The notes under the pieces are model-generated. The model worked only from the letters and a program-made list of their open reading frames with translations. It was not told where the DNA came from and did no database searches. The translations under genes and the position numbers were made by a program. A DNA stretch of 64,000 nucleotides, from assembly GCA_036504535.1 (NCBI GenBank), contig DASXUY010000026.1, forward strand, positions 62,001-126,000, read 5' to 3'. The stretch comes from JARLGU01 sp036504535 (lineage in GTDB: Bacteria; Armatimonadota; Armatimonadia; Armatimonadales; Capsulimonadaceae). Of the stretch, positions 42,078-50,552 are shown in pieces (the first letter of the stretch is position 1; every line of letters begins with the position of its first letter).

Positions 42078-43178
42078 TTACGTTTCATTGGAGATGACAG
42101 CGCGACCAGTTTCGGCAGATTCGTAGATCATATCCGTCAACTGCGTGAGCGCAATTGCCTGCCTCAATCCCGTAAGAGGAGGACGGCAGTCCACAATTGC
42201 ATCCACGAAATCATTCACGGGTCCGAAATGGACATCAGGGTTTGGGCCACATTGTCTCCACAATTCGTGCTCCACGAGACCGTCTGGGGTTACCTCGGAG
42301 AGCGTTATGCAACATTGGTCGCCGCCAAGCATCGGAACTTCGAGCGTGCCTTGGTCTCCAGTCATGCGCCACACGAACTCCGGCTTGCCTGAGTTGAACT
42401 CAGCCCGTTCGTAGTCCAAAACCACACCATTTCGAAATCGTATCATGGCCTTGACATGCGTCTCGGCGTCGGAGCCCGCAGCAACCCATTTTGACAAATC
42501 GGGCATAATGGGCCACGCTGCCGCCATAACTTCGAGTGGCTGAAGCGACCAGTCGAGGCTGCCGACGAGAAAATCCAGGTCATACACTCCCCAATTGACG
42601 AGGATGCCGCCCCCATTCAACGAGCGATTCAGCCGCCAAGCGGGCGGGGCATCGGTGCGTATGCTAGCAGGCACGCTAGCGCGGACCTGAAGTAGCCGCA
42701 ACTTCCCCACCGGGTAGCTCTTCAATATTGTCGCAAAAGCCTTCCCAACGGGTGAGTACCGGAAGCGCGACGACGCGCAGGCGACAACACGATCTTTGGC
42801 AAGCGGAACAAGCTGCTTTAGTTCGGCGCCGTTCATGGCTGCGGGCTTTTCGATCAACAAATGCTTGCCGGCCATGAGCGTTGCCCGCGCTAGTTCGAAC
42901 CGATCCGAAGTGGGCATAGCCAAAACGATAGCGTCAATATTCGGATCGTTCACCAGATCCATTGCCTTAGTGGTTGCCCTAGGAATGTTGAACTTTTCGG
43001 CAACTCCCTCTGCCTTTGCCCGTACAAGATCCGCCACTCCCACAACATGAGCGCGTGAATTTGAGCTAGCGCCCGCGATGTGCGTGGGCCCTATGACCCC
43101 GCAGCCGATAACTCCGAGCCGTACCATCCCCGCGCGTTTCTGATTTGTACTCACAATATCATCCGATGAAGATGTCAT
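42078..43178 (-). CDS. Gfo/Idh/MocA-family oxidoreductase
   Basis: 366 aa. A Rossmann NAD(P) motif LGVIGCGVIGPTHIAGA, the EKPAAMNGAELKQL catalytic-lysine region, then a beta-rich C-terminal domain (SLNGGGILVNWGVYDLDFLVGSLDWSL). It oxidises or reduces a sugar or inositol derivative. ATG 43178 has GGAGG 9 bases upstream, preferred over the longer frame. It is divergent from an AraC regulator, which probably controls it. Confidence 0.9.
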   Translation of the reverse strand: MTSSSDDIVSTNQKRAGMVRLGVIGCGVIGPTHIAGASSNSRAHVVGVADLVRAKAEGVAEKFNIPRATTKAMDLVNDPNIDAIVLAMPTSDRFELARATLMAGKHLLIEKPAAMNGAELKQLVPLAKDRVVACASSRFRYSPVGKAFATILKSYPVGKLRLLQVRASVPASIRTDAPPAWRLNRSLNGGGILVNWGVYDLDFLVGSLDWSLQPLEVMAAAWPIMPDLSKWVAAGSDAETHVKAMIRFRNGVVLDYERAEFNSGKPEFVWRMTGDQGTLEVPMLGGDQCCITLSEVTPDGLVEHELWRQCGPNPDVHFGPVNDFVDAIVDCRPPLTGLRQAIALTQLTDMIYESAETGRAVISNET

Positions 43179-43275
43179 GTACTTTCTCCTCCATGATATT
43201 TCATGCACAGTTTATCACTCTTCAATGAATACAAAAATGGAGGATACACTCCTTGTTTTGTGAAATCTAATCACC

Positions 43276-44055
43276 ATGATGACAAGGGATTTGAATTTCC
43301 TTCACGCGGGCTTCGATCCACATTGCGCGGCTGTCATAGACAAGCACTTTGACGGATACTGGACGCTCCAGTTTTCATCAAGCTCTGGAATTGATCTCTT
43401 TTATGACGATGAAGCGCATCACTTGGAAGGCGCCTGGTTTTGGCCGGCGTACCCCGGACCGCGGATACGCTTTACCCGGGCGAAAGATGTGAAGGAGTGG
43501 GACCACAGATACGTCGCATTCAACGGCGCCTTGGCTCAACAGTGGATGGCGTCCGGGCTGTTTCCCAAGGAGCCCCAGCGCCTCCCGCCGGGATACGACG
43601 TCATCCCTGCGTTCGATGAAACACTCTCGTTGTCGCGCCGCCCGGAACGCTGGCTGGCCGCGAAGGCGATCAATCTCCTTGAGGGCATCCTGATCGATCT
43701 TGCAATCGACCGTTCTCAACCAGGAGTGTCCGAGGAGTGGCTTGAAACTGTTATTAGGCGGCTTTCCAGTTCCAATGATGGAAACATGCCGGACTACGAA
43801 GAGATAGCAACGGATTGCGGGATGGCGGTCAGTACATTGCGCAGGCGGTTTAGAGAGGCGATGGGCACGCCCATTCACACGTTCACGCTCACTTGCCGAA
43901 TAGGCAACGCGCGGGAACTACTCGCGACCACTAATGACCCGATCAAAGTGATTGCCGAGCGGTTGGGATACCGCGACGTGTACTACTTCTCGGCGCAGTT
44001 CCACCACATCGTCGGTGTCAGCCCAGGTGTTTACCGTCGAAGCGCGCAAGGCTAG
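43276..44055 (+). CDS. AraC-family transcriptional regulator
   Basis: 259 aa. The N-terminal sensor half has no recognised fold name (CAAVIDKHFDGYWTLQFSSSSGIDLFYDDEAHHLEG). The C-terminal double helix-turn-helix reads YEEIATDCGMAVSTLRRRFREAMGTPIHTFTL then IKVIAERLGYRDVYYFSAQFHHIVGVSPGVYR. It is divergent from the Gfo/Idh gene across a 97-bp gap and likely regulates it and the neighbouring mannoside genes. Start ATG 43276. Confidence 0.88.
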   Translation: MMTRDLNFLHAGFDPHCAAVIDKHFDGYWTLQFSSSSGIDLFYDDEAHHLEGAWFWPAYPGPRIRFTRAKDVKEWDHRYVAFNGALAQQWMASGLFPKEPQRLPPGYDVIPAFDETLSLSRRPERWLAAKAINLLEGILIDLAIDRSQPGVSEEWLETVIRRLSSSNDGNMPDYEEIATDCGMAVSTLRRRFREAMGTPIHTFTLTCRIGNARELLATTNDPIKVIAERLGYRDVYYFSAQFHHIVGVSPGVYRRSAQG

Positions 44056-44120
44056 CGCGTCGAGAACCGTGGCTGTCGGAATAGCCGACTTGCCGATAAT
44101 CGGAGAAAGGGTCGGGATCG

Positions 44121-44564
44121 ATGAAGTCCTACTATATCGTAGTACCTGCGCTAGTCCTCGTTGTCGTCCTGGTCGGTGCATATGCGCTACTGGGCATGAC
44201 GCGTCAACTCCTGCGCACTTCGCCGAGCCAGAAAGTGAGCACAAGCACGCTACCGCATATGGCGACAGAGCCTGTTACCGTCAGCTCAACCTACGTCGAA
44301 GGCGCGCCTATCGTCACTGCGACACTGTCAGGCCACACGGTCTCTCTGACTTGGACCACGGTACCAAAAGCGACATCCTACACCATCTACCGCTCCGAGC
44401 GACCATCGCCCGCGCCACCCAAGACTATCGCGATTGACGCTCACCAGCCGTTCTCTGACAGCCCGCAGCCTCACGGTGCAACCTTCTACTACCAGGTCGC
44501 TGGCGTAGCGGGTACCAACGAGTTGGTAAAGTCTGGGGCAATTCCCGTCGCCGTGGCTAAGTAG
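44121..44564 (+). CDS. small membrane-anchored FN3-like protein
   Basis: 147 aa. N-terminal membrane helix (YYIVVPALVLVVVLVGAYALLG). Then a linker and a fibronectin type III-like beta-sandwich (PIVTATLSGHTVSLTWTTVPKATSYTIYRSERP through GATFYYQVAGVAGTNEL). It probably binds a partner outside the membrane. The name is by fold pattern only. ATG 44121; GGGATC lies upstream. Confidence 0.65.
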   Translation: MKSYYIVVPALVLVVVLVGAYALLGMTRQLLRTSPSQKVSTSTLPHMATEPVTVSSTYVEGAPIVTATLSGHTVSLTWTTVPKATSYTIYRSERPSPAPPKTIAIDAHQPFSDSPQPHGATFYYQVAGVAGTNELVKSGAIPVAVAK

Positions 44565-44656
44565 CGTCCCGCAGCTATCTCCAAACTCCGTACACTCGGA
44601 CCTGCCGCCGTGCTACAATAACGCCAGAATTCAACCCGCCGGGAAATACTGTTACA

Positions 44657-45118
44657 TTGAAGATCATGGCCCTTGATGTGGGCAACGTTCGTATAGGTGT
44701 CGCGATTAGCGACGAGCTTGAAATGGGCGCGTATCCGCTTGTCACTTACACGCGTGTAGGGTCTCTGAAGCGTGATGTTGCCGCGATCCAAGTCATCGCC
44801 GCCGAGCAGGAGGCCGATGCGATCCTCGTCGGCCTGCCGCTCTCGCTGAACGGCGACGAAGGACCACAGGCGCAGAAGACGCGCGTCTTTGGCAATGCCC
44901 TCGCCAGAGTCGCTGGTATTCCCATGGCGTGGTGGGACGAAAGCATGACCAGTGTCGACGCCGAAGAGCAGCTGATCGCACTCGACTATTCGCGGCAAAA
45001 GCGCAAGAGCGTGCTAGACCAGTGGGCAGCGAAGATCTTGCTCGACTCGTATCTCGATCATCGCCGCGCCACCAACGCGCCCCGAAACGCTCTGGTCGCC
45101 GAGAAATCCGCGCAGTAA
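44657..45118 (+). CDS. ruvX: RuvX/YqgF-type Holliday junction resolvase-like nuclease
   Basis: 153 aa. RNase-H-like start MKIMALDVGNVRIGVAISD (D7), the DAILVGLPLSLNGDEG segment, WWDESMTSVDAEEQL and the closing DQWAAKILLDSYLDHR (catalytic Asp). In bacteria it processes pre-16S rRNA ends and is often called a putative Holliday junction resolvase. The start is TTG 44657, since family alignment begins there; ATG 44666 is possible. It is the first gene of a run with mltG, yqeG and aroE. Confidence 0.9.
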   Translation: MKIMALDVGNVRIGVAISDELEMGAYPLVTYTRVGSLKRDVAAIQVIAAEQEADAILVGLPLSLNGDEGPQAQKTRVFGNALARVAGIPMAWWDESMTSVDAEEQLIALDYSRQKRKSVLDQWAAKILLDSYLDHRRATNAPRNALVAEKSAQ

Positions 45119-45135
45119 CCCGCCGAAGAGTGTCC

Positions 45136-46185
45136 ATGGCCAAACGTTCCACCGCAAAACGAACCGCTCCCCCCAAGAACCGCCGTCCGGGATGCCTTGT
45201 CGCGATGGCATTGCTGGTCGCAATCCTTGTCGTTGGCGGCGCATTGGCATACCTGCAGCTTACGCAGCCGCTACTGCCAGGCAGCCGTACGCGCTTGCTG
45301 GTTACGGTCCCGAAAGGGGCCTCGGCACGCACGGTCGGCGCAATCCTCTCGCGCCGGCATGTCATTCGGACCCGGCAAGCGTTCCAGTTCGCCGCCAAGT
45401 TCTCGGGCGAACACAAATCGCTGAAGCCTGGCGTCTACGAACTGTCCCCCGGAATGACACCGGCAGAGATACTGTCCGTGATCGAAAATGGACGTGTCTC
45501 CATGGACTCGGTGACGTTCCCGGAAGGCTGGACTCTTGAGCAGTTCGCCGATCTGCTGTCGCGCCGCGGAATGGTCGACCGCGACGAGTTTCTCGGCGTC
45601 GCCCACAACGATGGCCGCTCCTTCACGGCACCGCACGGGTTTGTCCCGCCCTCGAGCAATCTCGAAGGGTTCCTTTTCCCGGACACATACCGCTTCGGGA
45701 AGCAGAGTAGCGCGCGCCTGGTGATCGCCGAAATGCTGGCAAACTTTGAGCACCGCGTAGTCCAGGATCGCCCCGGCGTTAAGGACTGGGAACACGTAGT
45801 CACGGTGGCGTCGCTGGTCGAACGCGAGGCGAGGGTTCCCGAAGACCGACCGCTCATTGCTGGCGTGATCGAGAACCGCCTGCGTATTGGAATGCGGCTG
45901 CAGATCGACGCCACGGTCCAGTACGCGCTCCCGAAACACAAGGCACGCCTGATGTACAGCGACCTGAAGGTGCAGTCGCCGTACAACACGTACCGACACG
46001 CTGGTTTGCCCCCCACCCCGATCTGCAGCCCGGGCGTCGCATGTATCGACGCCGCCATCAAGCCAACCGCATCCGACTACCTGTTCTATGTCTCCGGTCC
46101 CGGCGACAAGCACATCTTCACGCGAAGCATGGCCGAACACGACGCCGTCCGCGCGAAGCTAAGGGCGACCGGTCAAGGCAGGTAG
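45136..46185 (+). CDS. mltG: endolytic transglycosylase MltG
   Basis: 349 aa. A basic cytoplasmic N-terminus and one membrane helix (about residues 20-42) precede a LysM-like region (GARTVGAILSRRHVIRTRQAF) and the YceG catalytic domain: FPEGWTLEQFADLL, NLEGFLFPDTYRF, the active-site glutamate region VASLVEREARVPED (E229/E231), YNTYRHAGLPPTPI and the closing YLFYVSGPGDKHIFTRSMAEHD. It cuts nascent peptidoglycan strands to end their growth. The ATG at 45136 is preferred to longer frames into ruvX. It starts 17 bases after the ruvX stop. Confidence 0.93.
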   Translation: MAKRSTAKRTAPPKNRRPGCLVAMALLVAILVVGGALAYLQLTQPLLPGSRTRLLVTVPKGASARTVGAILSRRHVIRTRQAFQFAAKFSGEHKSLKPGVYELSPGMTPAEILSVIENGRVSMDSVTFPEGWTLEQFADLLSRRGMVDRDEFLGVAHNDGRSFTAPHGFVPPSSNLEGFLFPDTYRFGKQSSARLVIAEMLANFEHRVVQDRPGVKDWEHVVTVASLVEREARVPEDRPLIAGVIENRLRIGMRLQIDATVQYALPKHKARLMYSDLKVQSPYNTYRHAGLPPTPICSPGVACIDAAIKPTASDYLFYVSGPGDKHIFTRSMAEHDAVRAKLRATGQGR

Positions 46186-46295
46186 GGAGAGAGTTTAGGA
46201 TGCCCTCGTGCCGGGCGGGCATTTTTTGGGTAAGGGTGGCGGGGGTGTCGCACCGCGTGTCGTGGCGCTTGGGTGGCGATTGGGTGTGAAAAGAG

Positions 46296-46301
46296 TATAA
46301 T
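46296..46301 (+). promoter_or_regulatory. TATAAT box directly before yqeG
   Basis: TATAAT lies 10 bases before the yqeG ATG, with no convincing -35 at 16-18 bases. If used, the transcript would have a leader of only a few bases, close to a leaderless message. Confidence 0.35.
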
Positions 46302-46311
46302 AGGTCTACGT

Positions 46312-46932
46312 ATGTCTAATACCTTGAAACTGTTAACCCCTTCGCAGGTGGTCAAGCGTGTCGGCGATATCCGACCTGCCGATCTCAAAGCGCGCGGTAT
46401 CACCGCTATCATCACCGATCTCGACAACACACTGGTCCCCTGGCGGCGCTACAACATCGCCGAAGGTGTCACCGACTGGCTCGCTGAGCTTGAGCGCGAG
46501 AACATCAAGATCGTGATCGCATCGAACACCCTGCACACGTCGCGCCTACGCCAGCTTGCAACCACCATGAACATCCCGTTTGTCGACCGTGTCCGCAAGC
46601 CGTGGGTCGGCGGGTTTGTCCGCTCGATGCAACTCATGGGCGCGACAGCAGAGCAGACCGCCGTGGTTGGCGACCAGATCTTCACCGATGTGCTGTGCGG
46701 CAACAAGCTGGGCCTATTCACCGTACTGATCCGTCCGCCGCTGGCCCGCGAGGAGTTCATCTCCACCATGATGCTGCGGTTCGTCGAGAACGCCATCATC
46801 AACATTCTCCAGTTCCGCGGACTGTGGCCCAAAGACAAGCCATCGCGCGGCATGGCGCCTCCACCTGAAAAGGGTCCAGGCTCGCCAGCAACGCCGAGTG
46901 ATGGAGCGTCTGCGGATCCAGGAGTCAAGTAG
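46312..46932 (+). CDS. yqeG: YqeG-family HAD-IIIA phosphatase
   Basis: 206 aa. HAD motif I ITDLDNTLVPW (D36, D38), motif II IASNTLHTSR, motif III KP and the motif IV GDQIFTDVLCGNKLG. It is likely a phosphatase acting on phosphatidylglycerophosphate or a nucleotide/sugar phosphate; Bacillus YqeG shares operons with shikimate dehydrogenase and ribosome-assembly genes. The proline-rich C-terminus (about 170-206) is probably flexible. ATG 46312, with a TATAAT box 10 bases upstream. Two bases separate it from aroE. Confidence 0.9.
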   Translation: MSNTLKLLTPSQVVKRVGDIRPADLKARGITAIITDLDNTLVPWRRYNIAEGVTDWLAELERENIKIVIASNTLHTSRLRQLATTMNIPFVDRVRKPWVGGFVRSMQLMGATAEQTAVVGDQIFTDVLCGNKLGLFTVLIRPPLAREEFISTMMLRFVENAIINILQFRGLWPKDKPSRGMAPPPEKGPGSPATPSDGASADPGVK

Positions 46933-46934
46933 CC

Positions 46935-47780
46935 GTGGCGCTCACTGGTCGTACCCGTGTCGTGAGCGTCTGGGGCTGCCCCGTCGGCCATAGCCGCTCA
47001 CCGGTAATGCATAACGCCGCCCTAGCGGCCATGGGCCTCGACTGGGTGTACGTGCCGTTCAATGTGCTCCCCGAATCTATCCCCGCCGCAGTCGCCGCGC
47101 TTCGTGCGTTCGACATGGTCGGCACCAATGTCACCGTCCCGCACAAAGAGGCCGTGATCGCCCACCTTGACGAAATCGACGACGATGCGCGCCGGGTTGG
47201 GTCGGTCAACACCATCGTCAACAACGCTGGCAGGCTCAAAGGCTACAGCACCGACGGCCCCGGCCTCCTGTGGGACCTGGAGCGACAGGGCGTGTCGGTG
47301 GACGGTAAGCGAGTGCTGCTCTGGGGCGCTGGAGGCTCGGCTCGTGCCGTTGGCTACGCGCTCTCGCAGCGCGGCTGCAGCGTGCGCATCGCTAACCGGA
47401 CAGTCGAGCGAGCCGTGAACCTCGCCGAGTTGATTGGCGGCGATACGGAGGCGATCGACCAGACTGGCGCGTCGTATGCCGACGCCGTCGCGAACGCTGA
47501 CCTCCTCGTGAACACCACATCACTCGGCATGGGGCCAGCGTCAATTGACCTGATGCCCCCAGTTCCCGATGGTGCGCTACACGCCGGGCAAGTGGTCTAC
47601 GATCTGGTCTACGTCCCCGAAACCACGCTCCTCCTCGCCAATGCAGGCTCTGCCGGATGCAGGGCCATCGGCGGTATTGGCATGCTGGTCTGCCAGGGTG
47701 CCGTCTCTCTGTCCCACTGGACTGGCCGCCCTCTCGCCGAAATCCCCGTCGACGTCATGATCGCCGCGCTAGCGCGTTAA
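46935..47780 (+). CDS. aroE: shikimate dehydrogenase
   Basis: 281 aa. GHSRSP substrate motif, NVTVPHK with catalytic K71 and STDG with D107, NADP motif LLWGAGGSARAVGYAL, and NRTVERA. It reduces 3-dehydroshikimate to shikimate using NADPH. The start is GTG 46935, two bases after the yqeG stop, so translation is coupled. Full length for the family. Confidence 0.94.
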   Translation: MALTGRTRVVSVWGCPVGHSRSPVMHNAALAAMGLDWVYVPFNVLPESIPAAVAALRAFDMVGTNVTVPHKEAVIAHLDEIDDDARRVGSVNTIVNNAGRLKGYSTDGPGLLWDLERQGVSVDGKRVLLWGAGGSARAVGYALSQRGCSVRIANRTVERAVNLAELIGGDTEAIDQTGASYADAVANADLLVNTTSLGMGPASIDLMPPVPDGALHAGQVVYDLVYVPETTLLLANAGSAGCRAIGGIGMLVCQGAVSLSHWTGRPLAEIPVDVMIAALAR

Positions 47781-47821
47781 GGCGGGAGTGCGGAACCTGG
47801 CGCTTGGAGCGTAAACGTGTA

Positions 47822-48316
47822 CTACTGCGCCACGTCCTCCACACCGACCCCATCGCTGTCGCCCACCCGCGCTCTTCTCAGCGCTCCGGCATGCATGCGT
47901 CGCCGCACGCGCAGCCCGACCCCCGATGATATCAGCCAGCTGGTAACGAACAGGGCAATGTGAAGGTCGCGAAAGTAGGACAGGTCGGCGATCATGTGAA
48001 GTAGGCGCACGAGATCGTGGCGGCTGTGAACGTCCCGCCAGAGCACATAGGCGAAGTCAGCGACGAGGATGGCTATCGGCGGGATGAGGCCGCACAGGAA
48101 CGGTCGCCGAACGGCAATGACCGTGACGACGCCCGGCATTACAAACATCGCTAGGCTCCACGCGATCATGTAGAGAATTTCGGCAAGCCCAGCCCGTCCG
48201 ACATGGAGCGGGAGATGCTTCAACGCCGCCGAGACGGGGGCGAGGCACATGAAGCCGGCTACGGCGAGCAACGCCAGGGTCCCACCGACGCCAACGAACC
48301 ACGTGCGCTTATCCAT
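47822..48316 (-). CDS. small four-helix membrane protein, function unknown
   Basis: 164 aa. Four hydrophobic segments (FVGVGGTLALLAVAGFMCLAP, ILYMIAWSLAMFVMPGVVTVIAV, LIPPIAILVADFAYVLW, LHIALFVTSWLISSGVGL). The last 25 residues are basic and cytoplasmic. No family recognised. ATG 48316 has no ribosome site; a longer frame starts at 48364. It is convergent with aroE. Could be an orphan inner-membrane protein. Confidence 0.6.
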   Translation of the reverse strand: MDKRTWFVGVGGTLALLAVAGFMCLAPVSAALKHLPLHVGRAGLAEILYMIAWSLAMFVMPGVVTVIAVRRPFLCGLIPPIAILVADFAYVLWRDVHSRHDLVRLLHMIADLSYFRDLHIALFVTSWLISSGVGLRVRRRMHAGALRRARVGDSDGVGVEDVAQ

Positions 48317-48375
48317 GCGGATATTATGGCAGGCTGTCCGTCTGCAGACGGCCTTAGCGGCCACCTAAGCCACTT

Positions 48376-49539
48376 TTACCGCAAGACTGCTGCTGCGACA
48401 TCTGCCATGCGGTGGTAGCCTGCGTCGTTGGGGTGCAGCCAGTCACTCTGGAAGTCTGCGCGGAGCTTGGACGGGTCGCCAGAGTCGCACAGAGCTTTGT
48501 CGTAGTCGATCACGCCGTCAGCGCCGCTTGATGTGCGTATCCAGTCGTTTATCTGCTTTCGAAGTGCTTCCTTGTCCAGGTCGAGGGTTGTCGTCCCCGC
48601 AGTGAAGCCAGCCTTATAGCCGTTAAATGGTGGGATCGTTCCCCAATACACTTTGATGCCGGACTCGTGAAGCTGCTTGACGACTATTCCAGTGCATTGC
48701 TGGTACTTGTCCAGCGATTTGATCCCGCCAGTCAGGATGTCGTTGACGCCCATGAGGAACAAGACTACATTGACGCCATTGAGCGCCCGGATTTCGCTCG
48801 CGCAGTACGCTCGCTGGGTGATAACGTCACCATTCACGCCCATGTTGAGGACTGGTCGGTTTAGCAACTTGGAAAGCTGCTCAGGGTACGAACAGCCCGC
48901 ATTTGCTGTCGAATTGTAACCCGCCGTGATCGAATCGCCGTAGCACAGAATGAGGGGACGCGTGTCGGTAGTGAGCACATCGACGCGGTACGCATTTCCG
49001 AGCCAGGCCCCGCTTTGTTTGCCGCTCAACAGCGGCTTTGCGTGCTGATCTCCAGCTTCGAACGAGGGCGCGTCGACGTTGTAGGCGTACGAGTAGGTTG
49101 TGCTGGCAAATGTCTCCTGTAAATACCAAGTCCCAGCTTTGATCGTTGCGTCTATTTCATCGGACAGGACTTCTTTCGACCGCATAGGCAGCGCTGCATC
49201 TTGCTTTCCTGTAATCGTTACGCTGAGCGGTGAGCCTTCGATTGAGCCCGGGCCTGATCCGCCGGGAACCAGGGTGAGCTTCGCGAGTTGTACATCGGCC
49301 CCGTAGTCCGAGCGGAGCGTGACGCGCACTTTGGTACCGCTGAACGCCAGCGGCATACGATTTCGTATCGTCGCTCCCACCCCGCCTGCCCAGCCCGACT
49401 GGTACGTGCCAACAAAGCCGCGTTTTACAAAGGCGGTGCGCCACACCGGGTCCGCATGTGACGTATACGCCGCCACAGCGATCACGACGAGGCAGTAGAC
49501 AAGCCGAACGAAGCGGAAACTCAGACGCGGTGAAGTCAT
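48376..49539 (-). CDS. secreted SGNH/GDSL-family hydrolase
   Basis: 387 aa. A signal peptide (cleavage near residue 30, TSHADP), an N-terminal beta-sandwich module (35-150) and an SGNH esterase core: block I ILCYGDSITAGYN, block II NMGVNGDVITQ, block III FLMGVNDI and block V SDWLHPNDAGYHRM with the catalytic Asp/His. It should deacetylate or deacylate cell-wall polymers or plant-type polysaccharides outside the cell. Start ATG 49539. It lies downstream of a prepilin gene on the same strand; 80 bases apart. Confidence 0.9.
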   Translation of the reverse strand: MTSPRLSFRFVRLVYCLVVIAVAAYTSHADPVWRTAFVKRGFVGTYQSGWAGGVGATIRNRMPLAFSGTKVRVTLRSDYGADVQLAKLTLVPGGSGPGSIEGSPLSVTITGKQDAALPMRSKEVLSDEIDATIKAGTWYLQETFASTTYSYAYNVDAPSFEAGDQHAKPLLSGKQSGAWLGNAYRVDVLTTDTRPLILCYGDSITAGYNSTANAGCSYPEQLSKLLNRPVLNMGVNGDVITQRAYCASEIRALNGVNVVLFLMGVNDILTGGIKSLDKYQQCTGIVVKQLHESGIKVYWGTIPPFNGYKAGFTAGTTTLDLDKEALRKQINDWIRTSSGADGVIDYDKALCDSGDPSKLRADFQSDWLHPNDAGYHRMADVAAAVLR

Positions 49540-49619
49540 GGGTTCATATTCCTAAGTGCGAAACGCCTCAACCCGAAACCAGAATTGCAGGACCAAGGGT
49601 CGAGGCTTTCATAGTCGTT

Positions 49620-50540
49620 CTAGATCTTGCTGAATGTCAACGTTACGGGCGTCACGCCGTCGGCGAGGGTCATTGAGCTTGTTCCTGCAGCGCAGTCGCC
49701 ACCGGGGCTGGATGACGGGCACGCTGTATCTTGCGGATTAGTGGCCACCCTGGCGTCCCAACCCGACGATACCTTCTCGGGGCGAAGGTATTTGACGTGA
49801 CCATCCGCCGCCAGAAAGTTGCTACCTTCGGTGTGTCGCGGGTTAGGTAACGCGTTCTGGCCGGTAATGCAGAACGTCTTCCCGCTGGGGCGATTGCTAC
49901 CACCCATCTGACCGGTCGCGTACTTGTTCCCCGCCGTCGTCAGCCCACCTGCTGCCGCGTTGGACGGAGTGCAGGCGTTCCAGAACGAGTTGTCGGCGGC
50001 CTCGCCCGCGCCACTGTCACCATCGTAGCTTCCTGCAACCGACGGGTCTGTTTCACCCTGTGCTTGGTATTTTTCGAAGAGGATCACCGTAAGAGCTGGT
50101 GCGCCGAACTTACTGAGATTGCCGAAAACGCGCATCGCCCAGTTTGTGTTCTTGCTAATATCACCAATCATTGCCATACTGTTCATCGCGTACGAGTTCA
50201 CAAGGCCACCGGCAATCGCCTTTGTGCTATCGTCGGGACACGTCAGCAACGACATGCTTTTGATATATGGCCACTCCTGCGACGCCCAGCCATAGGGAGC
50301 ATACTGCCGACATCCCCCAACCGGATCGCAATAACCTCCCGGCGGAACCTCGTCGTAGTCTTGCGTGTACTGGACAAATGCCAACCCCAGCTGCTTGAGG
50401 TTACTGGCGCAGGTTGTCTGACGCGCCTTCTCGCGAGCAGTCGCAAAAACGGGAAACAGTACAGCTGCTAGTATCGCTATTATAGCTATAACTACGAGTA
50501 ATTCAATGAGAGTAAAAGCGGATAATCGTTTCATAGTCAA
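49620..50540 (-). CDS. prepilin-like secreted protein with type IV N-methylation motif (DUF1559-like)
   Basis: 306 aa. It has a short basic leader, then AFTLIELLVVIAIIAILAAVLFPVFATAREKARQ, the N-terminal methylation and hydrophobic helix of type IV pilins and pseudopilins (Glu at +5). It continues into NLKQLGLAFVQYTQDYDEVPPGG, the hallmark of the prepilin-like proteins abundant in Armatimonadota and planctomycetes. It has a C-terminal ARHTEGSNFLAADGHVKYL-like block. It is probably exported by a type II or pilin machinery and forms surface fibres. TTG 50540, with AAGGAG 7 bases upstream, or ATG 50534. Confidence 0.88.
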   Translation of the reverse strand: MTMKRLSAFTLIELLVVIAIIAILAAVLFPVFATAREKARQTTCASNLKQLGLAFVQYTQDYDEVPPGGYCDPVGGCRQYAPYGWASQEWPYIKSMSLLTCPDDSTKAIAGGLVNSYAMNSMAMIGDISKNTNWAMRVFGNLSKFGAPALTVILFEKYQAQGETDPSVAGSYDGDSGAGEAADNSFWNACTPSNAAAGGLTTAGNKYATGQMGGSNRPSGKTFCITGQNALPNPRHTEGSNFLAADGHVKYLRPEKVSSGWDARVATNPQDTACPSSSPGGDCAAGTSSMTLADGVTPVTLTFSKI

Positions 50541-50552
50541 TTCAATGCTCCT

